Notes: a model not told the origin generated them from the letters alone. A stretch of DNA of 64,000 bases from Euclidia mi (GCA_944739405.2 OX123190.2:81969086-82033085), one strand, 5' to 3'. Shown: positions 34,038 to 46,735, counted from the stretch's first letter. A program made the numbers and translations.

Positions 34038-34926
34038 TCATTCTGACCTCTGGGATTTTAACTTTTCAATAGCTTCTTCATTATCGATACGCACATGGGG
34101 TGCACCTTCCTTCTTCCGCATAAAAACTTTGCCGTTGGATACCCAACAGTAAGAATATCCGTTCGACTTCGCGTACTCTCGGGCTTGAAAGAACAGCTTT
34201 CTAGTCTTCACTGAAAGGTTTGTCCCTATATAGAAAGGTTTCGCAGGGCCGGATAAATGCAGATGACTAGTGTTTAATTTGCAGTCCTTATTATCTTTAT
34301 TATACTGTTTCGTACGAGATAATATTTTTTCTTTCAGAAGGACGGTAGTGAACTCCACGATTATTGGTTTATTTTCCTCTTTTCTAGTATTAATCCGGTA
34401 GACATCGCGGACCTCTGTATCTGATACTTTTACATCTAGTGCTTGTGATATACTGCCCACCAAGTTTAGGAGCTCTGACTTCGATTCCCCTTTTTTGGGG
34501 GAATTATTTTTTATTTCGATGCTGGTAGATTTTTGAGACCTTTCCAGTGCTTCCAATTTCAGTTCGAGCTGTTGAATCTGTGCTAAAAAAGCTTTTCTTT
34601 CTGTGTTCATAGTAGCTAATTTCTTTTCAAACTCATCATACTGCTTACTTATAAATTCTAAAGACGTTTTTAGATCACTATTTTGCGCTTTTATTTCTTC
34701 CATAGAGCTCAGTAGCATATTATATTTCTGTTCTTGTCCCGCCTTTAATGTTTCAAAATTCTCCTTCATTTCACGCATGAAAAAAGCTAATTCATCGTCA
34801 TGCTGACGTTTACGCAGGCGGGTTCTACTAGTGATATATTCCTGCTGCCTTCATTGTCTGTATCTGTTGGCGCATTAGATTTCGTGTCAGACTCGATTGC
34901 CTTCGGCGGAGTATGTTTAAGAGGCA
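34038..34926 (-). pseudogene. LINE E ORF1: coiled coil plus baculovirus-FP-like C-terminal domain
   Basis: The main frame (34778-34038, 246 aa) has an extended coiled coil at residues about 1-90 (MREMKENFETLKAGQEQ...). It is followed by an RRM-like segment (EVRDVYRINTRKEENKPIIV) and a C-terminal domain with KPFYIGTNLSVKTRKLFF, AREYAKSNGYSYCWVSNGKV and MRKKEGAPHVRI, the layout of FP25K-like proteins used as ORF1 by several insect LINEs. The likely true start is ATG 34926 (MPLKHTPPKAIESDTKSN). It runs in a different frame, so a frameshift near 34820 separates it from RTRLRKRQHDDELAFF. Role: RNA-binding particle protein. Confidence 0.75.
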
Positions 34927-35290
34927 TTGCGCTTTAAGTAGACGTCGAAAAATAATCCTCTAACTCACAAACTTTCACTCAGGGGACAGAAAAATAACTG
35001 AAAATTCAGCAGGTACCAGGGTATCATCAAACGTTGGCAATTAAACTCTAGGCGTGCGTCACAGCGTAGCTAAGAGCGGTACCTAATATTGAATGGAGCG
35101 CGTAGGTGTGTGTGGGACACGTATCGGCTATCTCCGTCTCGCTCACTTTACGATGAGTAGGGTTAATCGTAACTCACTTGAATAGACGGTTGCGCGTGTG
35201 TGTGCTGCCGCGTTTGTGGTAGTGTCACGTCGGATGGTGCGTATTGTGTGCGTGCGCGCAGTCGCTCAGCTGCAAAATTATGGGCTCCTG

Positions 35291-38200
35291 GTACTTCTCG
35301 CTTGTTATTGCTTCTAATGTTGCTTGGCGTTTTTTAAAGGTTAACGCTGTATCCTTGTAGATAGATACATAGCTTGAGGTTATGCACTCCTGGTACTGTT
35401 TGTATTTTATTTATTGGATTAATTTATTAATTTAATTGTATTTTTAAAAATAATGCGTAAGAAATTGCTTTAAAACACGACTGAACACATCAGCGATCCG
35501 AGGGGGAAAAGGAGGGAAAGATATATGGTATTATGTTGGCTAATCTGTAAATAGTCGATGTACGTTTTTATTATTGTAACCAATCACACAACACCGGTGT
35601 GAAGTTCACACAAATCCTTATGGGCACACCGTGCCCGTAGGACACTACCGGCCTATTTCTCTTACGGGCACACCGTGACCATAGGACACTCACGGGGTTA
35701 ATTGTCAAACGGGCTACCTCATATTTTGTCAAAACTATCCCATTGCCTATCAATTTTATGCATTCATTATGAAGTAAATTAATAAATAAACCGAATTCAA
35801 TGAATATTTGTTCAAAATATAAAACGGCTAAAAGACGAGGACAATAATTTGACATATCGTACGATTACTTCCTTGTCGTGAACTCGTGTTATTCTGAATC
35901 GGCCTGCTGATTTGATAGTTTTGCCACCGAGCGTATGTGACATAGGTCAGCACATAAAGTGTAGTCTTATCTGAACACGGCTACCCTATCTGAACTGATT
36001 CATCATGGTTATGTTAGAAGACTGACGCTTCGTAAAAGCAGGTATTTATTTAGAAAGTCGATAATGTTTTGCAAAAACATAAATATCACGTTTTTATGTT
36101 TGCCCACAAAGAAACATCCTTCTAGAATATTCAGTATCACTTTAAGACCATTGAAGGATATCGAAACGTAATTCTCTCAAATTGAGATGGCGACATTATA
36201 TTCAATTTTTTCTCGCAAATTGCCCCATCAATACCTGATGTGGAGTCTTCATAACGTTTATGAGAATTAGATTCTTATTACGTATTACATAAAGGTTATT
36301 TTAGGGTGAAGGCAAGGGCAAACAAGCGTTATTCCCGTTGATATATGTAATTTGGAGGCCGTGGGTTCCTTTTTGCTGTTTGTATTGAATCAATGGCGTA
36401 TGCGTCATGGTGAGTTATTTTGAAAGGGGTGTAGCTTTCAGAAATAATATGGTAGATGATAATAAAATACGTGGAATTGAAGATATTATTCTGTCGTAAT
36501 GAGGTAATTGTATGGTTCAATTAAAGGCAGTGCCAATTTCTTTAATAGGTATATATTATGTTTAGATGTTGTTGTATTATTTAGTTTTTGCACGGCTCAG
36601 AAATATCAAATGCTAACTAAATCACACTTCACTATTTTCAATGATTACGCGTTTCAGACCTAGCAAGCCTAACAAATTCTCCATGAAAAGAAAAGGTATA
36701 TTACCTCTTCATTAGAGCCACAACGTGTTTTAAATAAAGTTTCATCTGAATTGTCTACAAATGTCGTTCTTAATCCAACGTATCAGCGCGAAAATCCATG
36801 TAAGTCTGAATATATTTTACCTCTATAACGGCAACTAACTTCAGTGAAACTAATTTAAAATTTCGCTCAACTTAGCATACAAAGTTTACGTTACTATATT
36901 CTTGCAGAATGCAAGACGATGGAATTTTTATAAGTATTTTTAAAATACTCAAATTTGTTTCGGTTACATTTTCTATAGCAAAATATCTGAAAAATCGAAG
37001 TGTAGGCAGGTAAACTAAACATATTATATTATGGCTACATTATAGAAAACGTCCTTGCACGTCAGGACGTGCAATTGTCTCATGGTGTTTTCTTTGACGG
37101 TACATGAAGCAATAGTTAGGAAGTTAACATGTTCACTGCGGCATCATTTTCAAAGAACTTTCAGCTGGTGCTTTGGAGACCTAAAATATCTCGAAACTAA
37201 CCTACCCTTTGGTGCGTTTGAGACCTAATCAGTCTACTAAAGATACAGTTTTGAAAATCATTAATATCTTCCAAAAAACAGAGGCATAATATTTTGAAGT
37301 TTTTGTGGGTGAAAGATAGCCTATTGCTATATATTTTGTTACGTTCGCACGCAGCTATGACATCTGAATAAACTACAAATACCGAAAAAAATTGATATCG
37401 ATTGCATCTCGTACCGCAACCAAAGATTGTTTAATATGTGCAGTAAGTAGTGATGGGAATAAAATAATGTCTCAGTTGTCGATATAAAAGATTTATTAAT
37501 TATGCAAAGTGTTTTTTCATTCAAACATGGTAAGCACATTGATTGCTTGCATTGCGTGCAAATGGTGTCAAAAAGGCTTCTATTTGGTACTCGATTAAAT
37601 TGAAGACAAAAATGCTTGAGATTAACTTCTTCAGTCCCACGGATTACTTCTTTCTTAAGATTTTTAAGTCTTTTGTGAATGTGAGCTGTTGTGTCTGTAT
37701 TGTGCTAGTCTAGTTTAGTGCTTTTATATTATTTTTACAATAACCATATTCATTAACGACAACATTATGGACAAACCAGCTCATGTATGAAAAATGCAGT
37801 GTAAATTGCATAAAACAGGATGATGAAAAGAGTAGCCCTGATTTTCTGGCCTGATTTTTCACATGAGGCTCTACTTTTTTAAACAGGCATTTTTCCAATG
37901 TCGATGGTAGGACAACACTAACATGAGTCACGCAGCGATCGCGCCGCCCATCCTCACTCTCTTGCGTCTACGAGGCGTACGATTCCACGAGTACCGACAT
38001 ATCTCCTAACGCAAGGAATGAAAATAATTACAGTAATGTGCGTTAGGGACCTAATCCATCTCTAATTTATTTTTTAATGTCCATAAATTCAGCTTTAAGT
38101 GGGGAGCAAATATGTATATTTGTCCTACTCATACTCAAAGAATTTTACAAGTTAGATCCTCCCGCAAGGAGTGGAACAACACGATTATATTCAACGCACA

Positions 38201-38850
38201 ATACAAAAGTCCTGCAAGAGATCTGATAGATCTCCTAATTCAGCGAATGTACGTGATTTCGAGCCAAAACCCGCCCGCAGTCTGTTGGTCTACCCACTAG
38301 GCTATCACTACCTTTTATGTATATGTGTAGCTATAATTTCTAGTTATGGCCGGTTCCAATATAATGGTTACATAATTGATGTATTCTGTATGGAGCTTAA
38401 ATATTGATCTCTAGCAGGCAAATCTACGGATAGATCGAATATTGAAACCCGCAGTGAAAGTCATCTGAAATCCTGCTAAAATATCTTTTTGCAGACATCA
38501 CACCGTCAGATCCAAATGTCAATTTCAAAATAAACAACGATATTTACATCGAACATAATAACTCTTCCTTCCACATAGACTGCAAGTCAAAACGTTATAA
38601 AAGAAAATTTGCAGCAAAGGCCTGGTAATCCGGGATCCTTTGTCTTTCGTTAGTGACGTCATATACCTCCGGGGTCCTCTCAGTACTTGTTTTGCTTCTA
38701 CGCGAGCGTGATCCAACAAGTTCTGTCAAACAACTAAGCTGAGCTCTGTTGGATACTTACCCGATCAAGCTTTAGTAAAGTATACCTCAACTAGAAAGTA
38801 ACGACTACATATAGAAGGACAAATCTGACATAAAGTTGTTTAAATTTTAA
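35291..38850. other. No gene recognised; minor repeats
   Basis: Contains a duplicated GGGCACACCGTG block (35624-35635 and 35663-35674, each followed by a similar AGGACACT) and an S2-type SINE head on the minus strand at about 38245-38310 (complement of GATAGCCTAGTGGGTAGACC). No open frame here carries a recognised domain. Confidence 0.4.
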
Positions 38851-39048
38851 TCTTAATATATAAAATAATTGCGTTACTGACTGACTGACAGACACGCTAC
38901 AGCCGAAAATACTGGGCGCAGGAAGCTGAAATTTGGCATGTATTATATGCATTGGTGCATTAAGAAGGGATTTCCCGAAATTCCCACGGGATCGGCCAAA
39001 ACGGGTAAATTTAAAATAAATGCAGGCGTAGCTGCTGGCGTCCTCTAG
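38851..39048 (+). mobile_element. Short non-autonomous Helitron-like element
   Basis: Starts TC after an A and ends CTAG before a T (the A^T insertion typical of Helitrons). Shares GCGTTACTGACTGACTGACA, GGAAGCTGAAATTTGGCA and AAGGGATTTCCCGAAATTCC with the 54098-54304 unit. No coding capacity. Confidence 0.65.
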
Positions 39049-39892
39049 TCTATTATTATATTTACATTCTTGATACCGATAGCCTAGTTAAAGTACAGCG
39101 CTTTGAATGGGAACCCGAAACCCTCTGCATTGCATTGTGTTATACAGTCGTAGCCTATTACGGCCGGTCTCAACATTGATCTATCCATGGAATTTGTAAT
39201 GAGCTCATGTCATTTATGTATCTCTAGTTGGCTACTAGAAATACATAATTTAAGAGCTTCATATCCATGGATAAATCAGAAAGAAATCAATTATAGGGAT
39301 CCGCCGTTAGTCTCACAAAGCTATCACTGCCTGCTTATCGAGAAATTAATGTATCCATAGTTTATAAGAAAATGTTATATTTTCTTTAGAAGGTTACCCT
39401 ACTTACAAGTGAGGCTTGAACATGACCAAGACAGGTTGTAAGTCTAATATTAAATCGGCTTGCAATTCGATCGATATTCAAAGTCGTAATCACAGGTTTG
39501 GTGTATTTCTCGCTGTGTTTATTATTAGATAATTATAAAAGGACTAGAAGGCTAATGCATTTCTCGGTGAAATACCATGGTGTGGCTACCTGAAAGAGAC
39601 TGCAAAACTATATTATTGTGGAGTTTATTATAAATAGATTTTTAAAATTTAAAGCAAGAACTTTAAACCGCCAGACAAACTACGAAATGACGAGGATATC
39701 TAGGATCTTTGGCATCATCAACGTGTCGACTGCCGAAGAGACGTAATTTCGAGGCGAAGACGAGAAAGACGAAGAGATGTTGTGGTAACGCTAACAGTGC
39801 AAAAATATTAAAATTCTACTAAATTCTTATATAAACATAAACTATGAATTTAGCTTAATTTGATAATCCGAACAACCTTTATAAATATTCAA
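39049..39892. other. Presumed intron upstream of the GPCR exon
   Basis: SINE S2-head-like pieces at 39066-39090 (+) and 39300-39333 (-). The polypyrimidine/AG acceptor of the exon sits at its right end. Confidence 0.4.
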
Positions 39893-39910
39893 CTGTTATC
39901 TTGTCTCCAG
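39893..39910 (+). promoter_or_regulatory. 3' splice site (polypyrimidine tract + AG)
   Basis: ACTGTTATCTTGTCTCCAG precedes the exon. The following bases happen to form TGACGTCA at 39912, which is coding here. Confidence 0.6.
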
Positions 39911-40099
39911 ATGACGTCACATACCCGCCATCATCCGAGTGGTTCGAAAACTGCTCGTGGGTGGACGCGGTGTCGTGGGGCTGCAACACCACCATTAACG
40001 GCACCACCGCCAACGCCACCAGCTCCGACGTCACGTCGCTCGTCCTCATGACCGTCACGTCTGTGGTGCTCGCTATTATTATATTAGCTACTATTGTTG
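39911..40099 (+). CDS. Host-gene exon: aminergic GPCR N-terminus and TM1, probably 5-HT1-like serotonin receptor
   Basis: A 189-bp exon lies between acceptor TTATCTTGTCTCCAG (ends 39910) and donor GTGAGT (from 40100), phase 1 at both ends. It reads DVTYPPSSEWFENCSWVDAV, then NTT, NGT and NAT sequons, then TSLVLMTVTSVVLAIIILAT, IVG. Four N-glycosylation sequons followed by a hydrophobic TM1 ending at ...IVG(N) fit the extracellular tail and first helix of a biogenic-amine receptor. The segment TSVVL..IILATIVG resembles insect 5-HT1 receptors more than octopamine receptors in my recollection. GC-rich third positions contrast with the AT-rich surroundings, supporting real coding. Neither the start codon exon nor TM2-TM7 exons are recognisable in the window, so the flanking introns are long. 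Confidence 0.72.
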
Positions 40100-40456
40100 G
40101 TGAGTCTATCTTTAAGTTAATATTTTCTTTTTCCTGTGAGTGTGTGACTAACTCTCTGTGTGGGGACAGAGTGAGAATACAAAGTGTCCCTACCCATTTA
40201 ATTTCATGAAAGTCGTTAAAAGAATCTAGGATAATACACGAAGAGATGGAAAACACGCCATAAAACTCTTTAGCAAGCCGTTTGACCAGAAAGGTATAGT
40301 ACGCGCAATGCTCATAATTATTAACCCACAAGGAGAAGTTTGGTAAAGATTCAGCAGCGCACTGCAAAAAGCTGTTTGATGTTATGTGGTTTACTCTGGT
40401 CTTGAAGTTTTTTTACCGCCCAAAGGTCTCTGATGTGACCTATTGATTCTTATTTA

Positions 40457-42522
40457 TCCCTTCGTCTGGCGCCGCCATTTTGATCATTTACGCAGATCTG
40501 GCGCCGTCCCGCTCCGGGACAGAAAAAAAAAGAGCTAATTATACCACATCTGGCAAAGCCTAGGAATGACAATTTAAACTAGTCTTCGATGTTTAGAAAA
40601 ACTTAAATTTTACTGCTTTTCTGTATTATATGTGTAATAAAATATAGCATTTCAGATTCTTAATTAAGTACGCTATCATATTGCTTACGGTAAATATGTA
40701 TAAAGTGTGAAATTAAAACAATATCGTAAAGTAAAGATAGGGTCATGGCATTTTCTCCATTTTTCGATACATAATCTACCATAATTCATAAATTATACTT
40801 TTTCTCGTTAATATTTGTGTTTTATTTACAAAACTATACCCTAATTTAAAACATACAGTCATAAAATCACTTCACTCCATAATTTTTTTAGCAGTAGGAA
40901 CATTAATAAATGTAAGCCTTATCAGGCGCCGTCCTGCCGGTGTTATGAAGTGACTCATGTTTCAAGATTTGTTCTGAGAGAGACGTGGCTCAAGTGGCTC
41001 ATGTTTTTGACGTGACAACGTCTTATAAATTGGTTTGCCGGGTGACACTTCAAGAAACTGCGTTACGCTCCGCTCACGTTATGCGCTCACAATGAGAGCG
41101 AGTGAGAGGCACGCGTCCCGCCTAAGAGCGAGAGAGACAGACATAAGAGTGAAAGGCACGCGTCTTTCATCCTTCTTCCTACTATACGAATGAATATTCA
41201 CATTAAAATTATTTTACCACTCAAAGTCGTTGTCACGTAAAACTTTCGCCCGTATACCGACTTTATAGGCAACCAATTTTTTTTGTTTATTCGTAAGTTC
41301 AGTTCATATAGTAAGCCTAAAAAAAAAACTACATTCGTAAAGTAATAAATTTGGCAGCTTGAGATATAAACATAAACCTCTCGAAAAACGACTCTAAATA
41401 GGTACTCACAATTAATGACCTGTAAAACAATTTCAGATTATCTTTTTTTAATACTAATAACATTTTCTAAAACTAGATTTATTATACTAAAGTTACGTTA
41501 CAAAATTAAAACGTGTTACCAAACAAAAGTATTTCAGAATTTATAAGCAAAACGTGTGGGATTTGTCCCGGAGCGGGACAAATGCCAGACGGAGATTTGT
41601 CCCGCTCCGGGACAAATGCCAGACACACATGTTCACTGCTACAATATTATGGATCCGACTTTCATGAATTCTCTAGGAAAAAAAGGAAAAAAGCAATATG
41701 GATAATTTTTAGTTAATTTTTATGTTATCTTATGTTCATTTTCAGTAAAAATGGCAATATAATATGCTCCGAAATAATCCACACTAATGTAGCAGTGATC
41801 AAAGTTGCCTGTGTGGCATTTGTCCCGCTCCGGGACGACACAATGCCGGCAGTAATTTTATCACAAATTTCGCTAAATATTGATTTAGTTGGATGAATCT
41901 AAAGTAAGAAATATGTTAATAGTTATACAATAATTAGTTTTTCACAATCTTTTACACAAAAGTATCGTAAATAGCCAACAAGAAATAGTTTTTTTGGCGG
42001 GACTAACACGATTGCAAAGTGGGAGTGATTGACGAAATAAGCTTTTTTTTTTGTTAAAAAGCCTTGAATCCACACAAAAAATTACTTATATTAAGTATAT
42101 TACTTACCCACCCATCCTTTCCTAATGATGTTTAGGCCGAAACACAACAAAATATACTTAAAATTCACAAAATACGCGGACGTTCGTTGTAAACAAACAC
42201 TAGCACACAACCGCACACGGAACACTGCAGGAACAATGAACATTCATGGAATTATATGCCTTTTTGAGTTTCTGTTGGACTGTATTTCTATCTTTTTTCG
42301 TCAGTATATGTTATAGCAGTGCGAAATGCATATAAGGTGCCTAAATCCACGTTTTTAAAAACAGCTAACCAAGTTCCCGGAGCGGGACGGCGCCACATGC
42401 GCCAAATAATTTACTGTCCCGGAGCGGGAATATGCCAGATGTGGGCTAATTTCAAAAATGGCGGATGCCAGATAATCTAATTGTCTTATTGTCCCGGAGC
42501 GGGAATACGCCAGACGAAGGGA
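40457..42522. mobile_element. 2.07-kb terminal-inverted-repeat element with repeated GTCCCG-nnn-CGGGA(C) palindromes
   Basis: The ends TCCCTTCGTCTGGCG (40457-40471) and its exact complement (42508-42522) are inverted. Subterminal units consist of TCTGGC or TGTGGC, about four bases, then the palindrome GTCCCGCTCCGGGAC. Palindromes lie at 40506-40520, 41565-41579, 41599-41613, 41822-41836, 42374-42388, 42416-42430 and 42491-42505, in both orientations. GCCGCCATTTT near the left end is mirrored by AAAATGGCGGAT near the right. No transposase ORF is visible and no TSD was recognised. It lies 358 bp downstream of the GPCR exon, inside the presumed intron. Confidence 0.65.
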
Positions 42523-42540
42523 TTGGAACAAGTATCGGCA

Positions 42541-42700
42541 CTGGTAGTTTTATATGCCCTCAACCTCAAAAACACGGTACCACTCTGCTGTAAATGTCAT
42601 AAGCGGTTACATATCCAAGTGATGACCTATACAAGCGTTACTTAACTTTGGCGATCTATTGCGAACGGCAAGTCATGCTATGAGCTTTACAAGTAATTAG
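42541..42700 (+). repeat. Dispersed repeat shared with 51430-51590
   Basis: CTCTGCTGTAAATGTCAT, GATCTATTGCGAACGGCAAG and GTCATGCTATGAGC correspond to CTCTGATGTAAATGCCAC, GACCTGTTACGAACTGTAAG and GTCACACTATAAGC at 51444-51550. About 150 bp, diverged. Confidence 0.6.
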
Positions 42701-44800
42701 TTTGAATTTTTAATTTATCAAGGTAACAAGTTGGTTTTCGCATTCCTTTTATTTCCATCATTGTCTGTCCTCAATGATTAATCTATATTAATCTACAAGA
42801 CCTTACATTTTTAAGTAGGATAAAATTGTTCCTCTCTACCTAAAACGTGTAAAGGTAGCAGAGAATCCAGTGAACGAATTTTTAGCCATCCAGTAATATT
42901 GTACCTTTGAGAATGTCTATCATATACAACAAACAACTCTGTACAAAAGACTTTGGTTTTGCTTGTTGCCTTTGACTCGTTACATATGACGCTGTAGTAA
43001 CTCAATGGATACAAATATCCACATGACGAGCGACATATTGCGACAGCCTCGTGTTTTCTTACGAGGTGAACTCTAGCCGTCCGCCATGTTGACTTAGCCT
43101 TGAGCATATCGACATAAAATTCAAATACAGTTTTATTACCCACTGACTTCCATACATAAGGAAACATCCATCTTTTTCTATTGACATTTCAGAGTAATCT
43201 CGCGGTGACACTGACAATATATTATGAAAATAAATAACACTAACAATGAAAAGAATTTGGCTAGCTAGGTTTGGTACCTAAATATCTGCGAAAATAGGCA
43301 AAAAGCGGGGTTAATGTCTAGGCGTTCCACAGGGATCAAAACTAGGTCCTATCTAAACGACTGCTAATAATATATCACAAATAGTACACTATCAGCTGCT
43401 TGTGTTTTTATTAAAGAAAATTTTCGACGTTAGCTCACCGATCAATCACAGAGTAAAGCTTCTTGGGCCCACAATGACGTTACACGTGTTATGGGGTCAT
43501 TGACTGTATCGAACGACGTCAGAATTGGTAAACGACATGTCAATCTGTGTAAGATCGTCATTATCATATTTATCATCAATTTTCTACATGCATAGAGATA
43601 TTTTTTTGGCTGAGAATTATTTGTGAATATATAATGTGTTGTCATGGAACAACAAATCGATATTATCGTATTATATAAAAGATAAGTAATTTTATATATT
43701 ACTTATTTTTAAACTTACTTTAAATATGAATACACGGTAAAATTTTATTTTTCCATCAACTCTGAATATAAGCCGTTAAACTGGGATTTTAAAACGTATC
43801 GGAAATAAAAATGCATTACTTTAATGCCAAAATACGATGTTCTGTGATAACTATATTGGAGTTTACAATCTAAAAATAAAGAATATCACAAAAGCCCACT
43901 TATTGCTGTTGTGTTTCGCTGCATTTTACAGAATTATTTTGTTTTAATAAATATTCAATGCACTGCCTTACTCAAGTATATTGTAGTTATGTGATTGGCT
44001 TTATCATCATTTTAGTCGTAAATCTCCACTGCTATTCAAAGGCCTCCCCCAAGGTAATAGGCTTGTATATTAGGAAAATTAACATAGCCATTTCGTTACA
44101 CATAGTGTTGTAAGTTCGATTGCCACAAAAGACAAACATATTTATACTTTAGAAATATTGTTCCGCTTATTTAATCGGTTGTTTCATGTGAATATTTCAA
44201 ATTTTCAACAAAACGCTTTGAAGCAATTATAATAATCTTCCAAATACATCTTAATATATTTACTAAGCCGTGTGATATGAAAAGACTCGTTTCCCCGTAA
44301 CACAGGTGTCATAAGATGAAAATAATCCCGTATTACAACGGCCGGATGAACAAAACCTGCCAAGGGAAATAATTAGTTCGGTATTAAGAAGCTTAGCAAT
44401 AGAAAAAGTGATGAACATACAGTTTGCAAAAGCTTTTCTTACAAAACGTTCGATTCGATTCTCCAAATATTGATAGTAATATGATAAATGTAAATATATT
44501 TGTTGTATTTAGTTATTTATTTAGGTTAGAAGACAGAAATGAACAGTTATATGAAAAGTTAAATCGGTTTTGTACTTCTGAACACATTTTTTATGTGTGA
44601 AAGTTTACATATTATATTGATATAAGAATTTGTGTGTTTGTGTTATAATTAGGTTTGAGATGGTCGTCTAACTGATTCCACACAAAAATGCGAACGTTTT
44701 AGGAAAAATGTTGTAAACTTACGCGATTTGAGTGCATAGTAATATTTTTGTAGAGGTTCTCGACCGCACAATGATTTAAAGAAATTAAAAGTGGGATACC
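42701..44800. other. No gene recognised
   Basis: A minus 118-codon frame at 42811-43167 has no family that I recognise. At about 44026-44056 CTCCACTGCTATTCAAAGGC, CTCCCCCAAGG resembles an inverted RTE-tail fragment. Confidence 0.35.
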
Positions 44801-44802
44801 CG

Positions 44803-44898
44803 TTTGGCCAGCGTGGTATAGTAGGCTAATACCTCCTTTTAAAAGAGAGGCCTGTCTAGCAGTGGACTGTTAAAGGCTGATGATGATGATGATGAAAA
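44803..44898 (+). repeat. SINE S4, 5'-truncated, with (GAT)n tail
   Basis: GTTTGGCCAGCGTGGTATAG, AGAGGCCTGTCTAGCAGTGG and TGTTAAAGGCTGATGATGAT match the 3' half of the 30618 copy. Confidence 0.8.
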
Positions 44899-44899
44899 G

Positions 44900-46570
44900 T
44901 GGGATACCTTCTATGGCCCAACATTTCGATGAGAGTCACAACAGCCGTAGTGAATCATTGCGTAACAATTTACATAACATTACAGTAATAACCTCAATCT
45001 CATAGCTACCATTGATACAATTTATTTTAGAGGAGCTATGTACTTCATTCGTCGTATGAAAGCAGACTAAGGTAATTACCTTGGTCTGCTTGGGTGTTTT
45101 CTTATGCTTAAGGCTGATTTAGCCAATACCGTAAAAGAAAAAGAATAAAAAAGAAGGAACAGACTAAACAATAATATTATTTCTACCGCTATCTTAGCAT
45201 TTATTACTTCTAAACTAGATTTACAACTTACCTCTAAAGTCTATATATATAACATACTATAAGGCGATCACTTATCATAAAATAAAAAAGGTCTTAAAGA
45301 ATAAAATATATGAAACAAACGGCTTTTCTACTCACAAAATTCCCTTTTAACACCTCTTTAGCCATAAAAATCGAATCTTTCTCTGCCTTGGAAGCCCCCA
45401 ATAAAATAAGCACTTTATGTTAAAAGATATAAAGTTTATTTTCGCGTGTGTGTTTTTGTGTGGAGCAACGTGTAAATTTCTATTGTAATAAAGCCCCTTT
45501 GCACACTTTTTCTAATCAAACTGATATGAAAGCTCTGTCTGTACTTACTGGCCTGTCAGCCAAATTGTAGGTACTAACAACGTATGAGTCTTGTTGTTTT
45601 AGGGGATTTCTCCACTGTGGGTTTGAAGCTATACTGTCTTGTTATTTAGCATATTAACTTATATGTTCTAGCTGCATTATGTTTTGTATTTGAGCTCAAT
45701 ACGATTTTGTTTATACACAAGACGAGTAAACTAAACTAAATGTCAACTGTTTGCACACATAAAACATCAAAATTAATTTATTCAGTTTTATTTTCGGGAT
45801 ATGTCTGCAGTACTAAAGTCCAATATCTACGGGATAAGTACGTAAAGCCTCGGCCACGTAAGGCCAGAAATGGTAAAACTTTAACTGGGTTTCGTGTAGT
45901 TTACAAGAGAACCCTAAAACTAAATCGGGCAACAACTAAAAATAAAAGACTTAATTTACCGTTAAATACGCTTCTATGTAACATAACTATTGTCCCTTTA
46001 TTTATAGCCCGGTACATCTTAATTTCGGGAGGAATTATTTTCTCATCCTATTTACTTTTTGTATTCGAGACCCTTCTCTATTACGGCAAGCTTACTGCAC
46101 AGCAGATAAAAAAATCATCAAAAAAAAGCACAACACGAAACCCTTGAAAATCCCACTTCAATCGCCAATCATTACAGGCTCCGCTGAACATATCTAACCC
46201 TTTCGCAAGGGGATATGTAGGAAAATATTTCATAATCGAAGAAAAATATCATATATATCGGAGATAATCCGTTCGAATCGTGAAATTCAGCGAAATAGTT
46301 AACATTTGCTTCGCACCCCACCTTTTCAACGTGACGACGTTATATCTTGGTACGTACGCGAAAAGGTCCAAATTTATGTCGTGATAACGTTTTTATACGT
46401 TAAAATACGGTATTTCGTGTCAGATATACCTTTTTTTATATCCCTTGTAAGGTGAAAGGCTAAGTAGTATTTGTTGGCGAATATTTTTATATGAATATTT
46501 AAAATTCTTGATCTGAAAAAATGCTTAGTTTGCAAGACTGAAAGTGTCTATCATGGGCCAAGTAGATGTA
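44900..46570. other. No gene recognised; one palindrome
   Basis: 45060-45075 and 45076-45091 form a spacerless 32-bp palindrome with one mismatched pair. The longest open frame (45740-46147, + strand, 135 codons) has no recognisable domain. Confidence 0.4.
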
Positions 46571-46573
46571 ACA

Positions 46574-46735
46574 TCTATATCAATAAAGTTCTTGTGTTAG
46601 TGACCGACTATCAGATAACGCACATCCAAAACTATTGGTCACAAGAAGCTGAAATTTGGCATGTTTGATTCTGTTGGGTTCACTAAGAAGAGATTTCCTT
46701 TTTTTCCCTTAATTGTATCTAATTTAGTATGATTT
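46574..46735 (+). mobile_element. Helitron-like fragment, diverged
   Basis: TCTATATCAATAAAGTTC start, AGAAGCTGAAATTTGGCAT and TAAGAAGAGATTTCC; the 3' terminus has decayed. Confidence 0.5.

Larger units (their letters stand above)
32330..35290 (-). mobile_element. LINE E with FP-like ORF1; RT core deleted
   Basis: Minus-strand order: 5' UTR (about 35290-34927), ORF1 (34926-34038), spacer with CA-rich stretch, endonuclease start (about 33540-32980), then directly the ORF2 C-terminal tail (about 32990-32800) and a 3' UTR with a long (AC)n and AATAAAG before an AT-rich tail at about 32335. The join between EN and tail omits roughly the second half of EN plus all RT motifs. Confidence 0.75.

Noticed and set aside
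39912..39919. CRE site TGACGTCA as a regulatory element
   Set aside because: It lies within the coding exon directly after the splice acceptor; no independent support.
42811..43167. 118-codon minus ORF as a gene or transposase fragment
   Set aside because: Contains Cys and aromatic residues but no motif order that I can match; left unassigned.
45740..46147. 135-codon plus-strand ORF as a host gene
   Set aside because: Basic, AT-driven composition, no domain, no splice or promoter context; length is within chance for this DNA.
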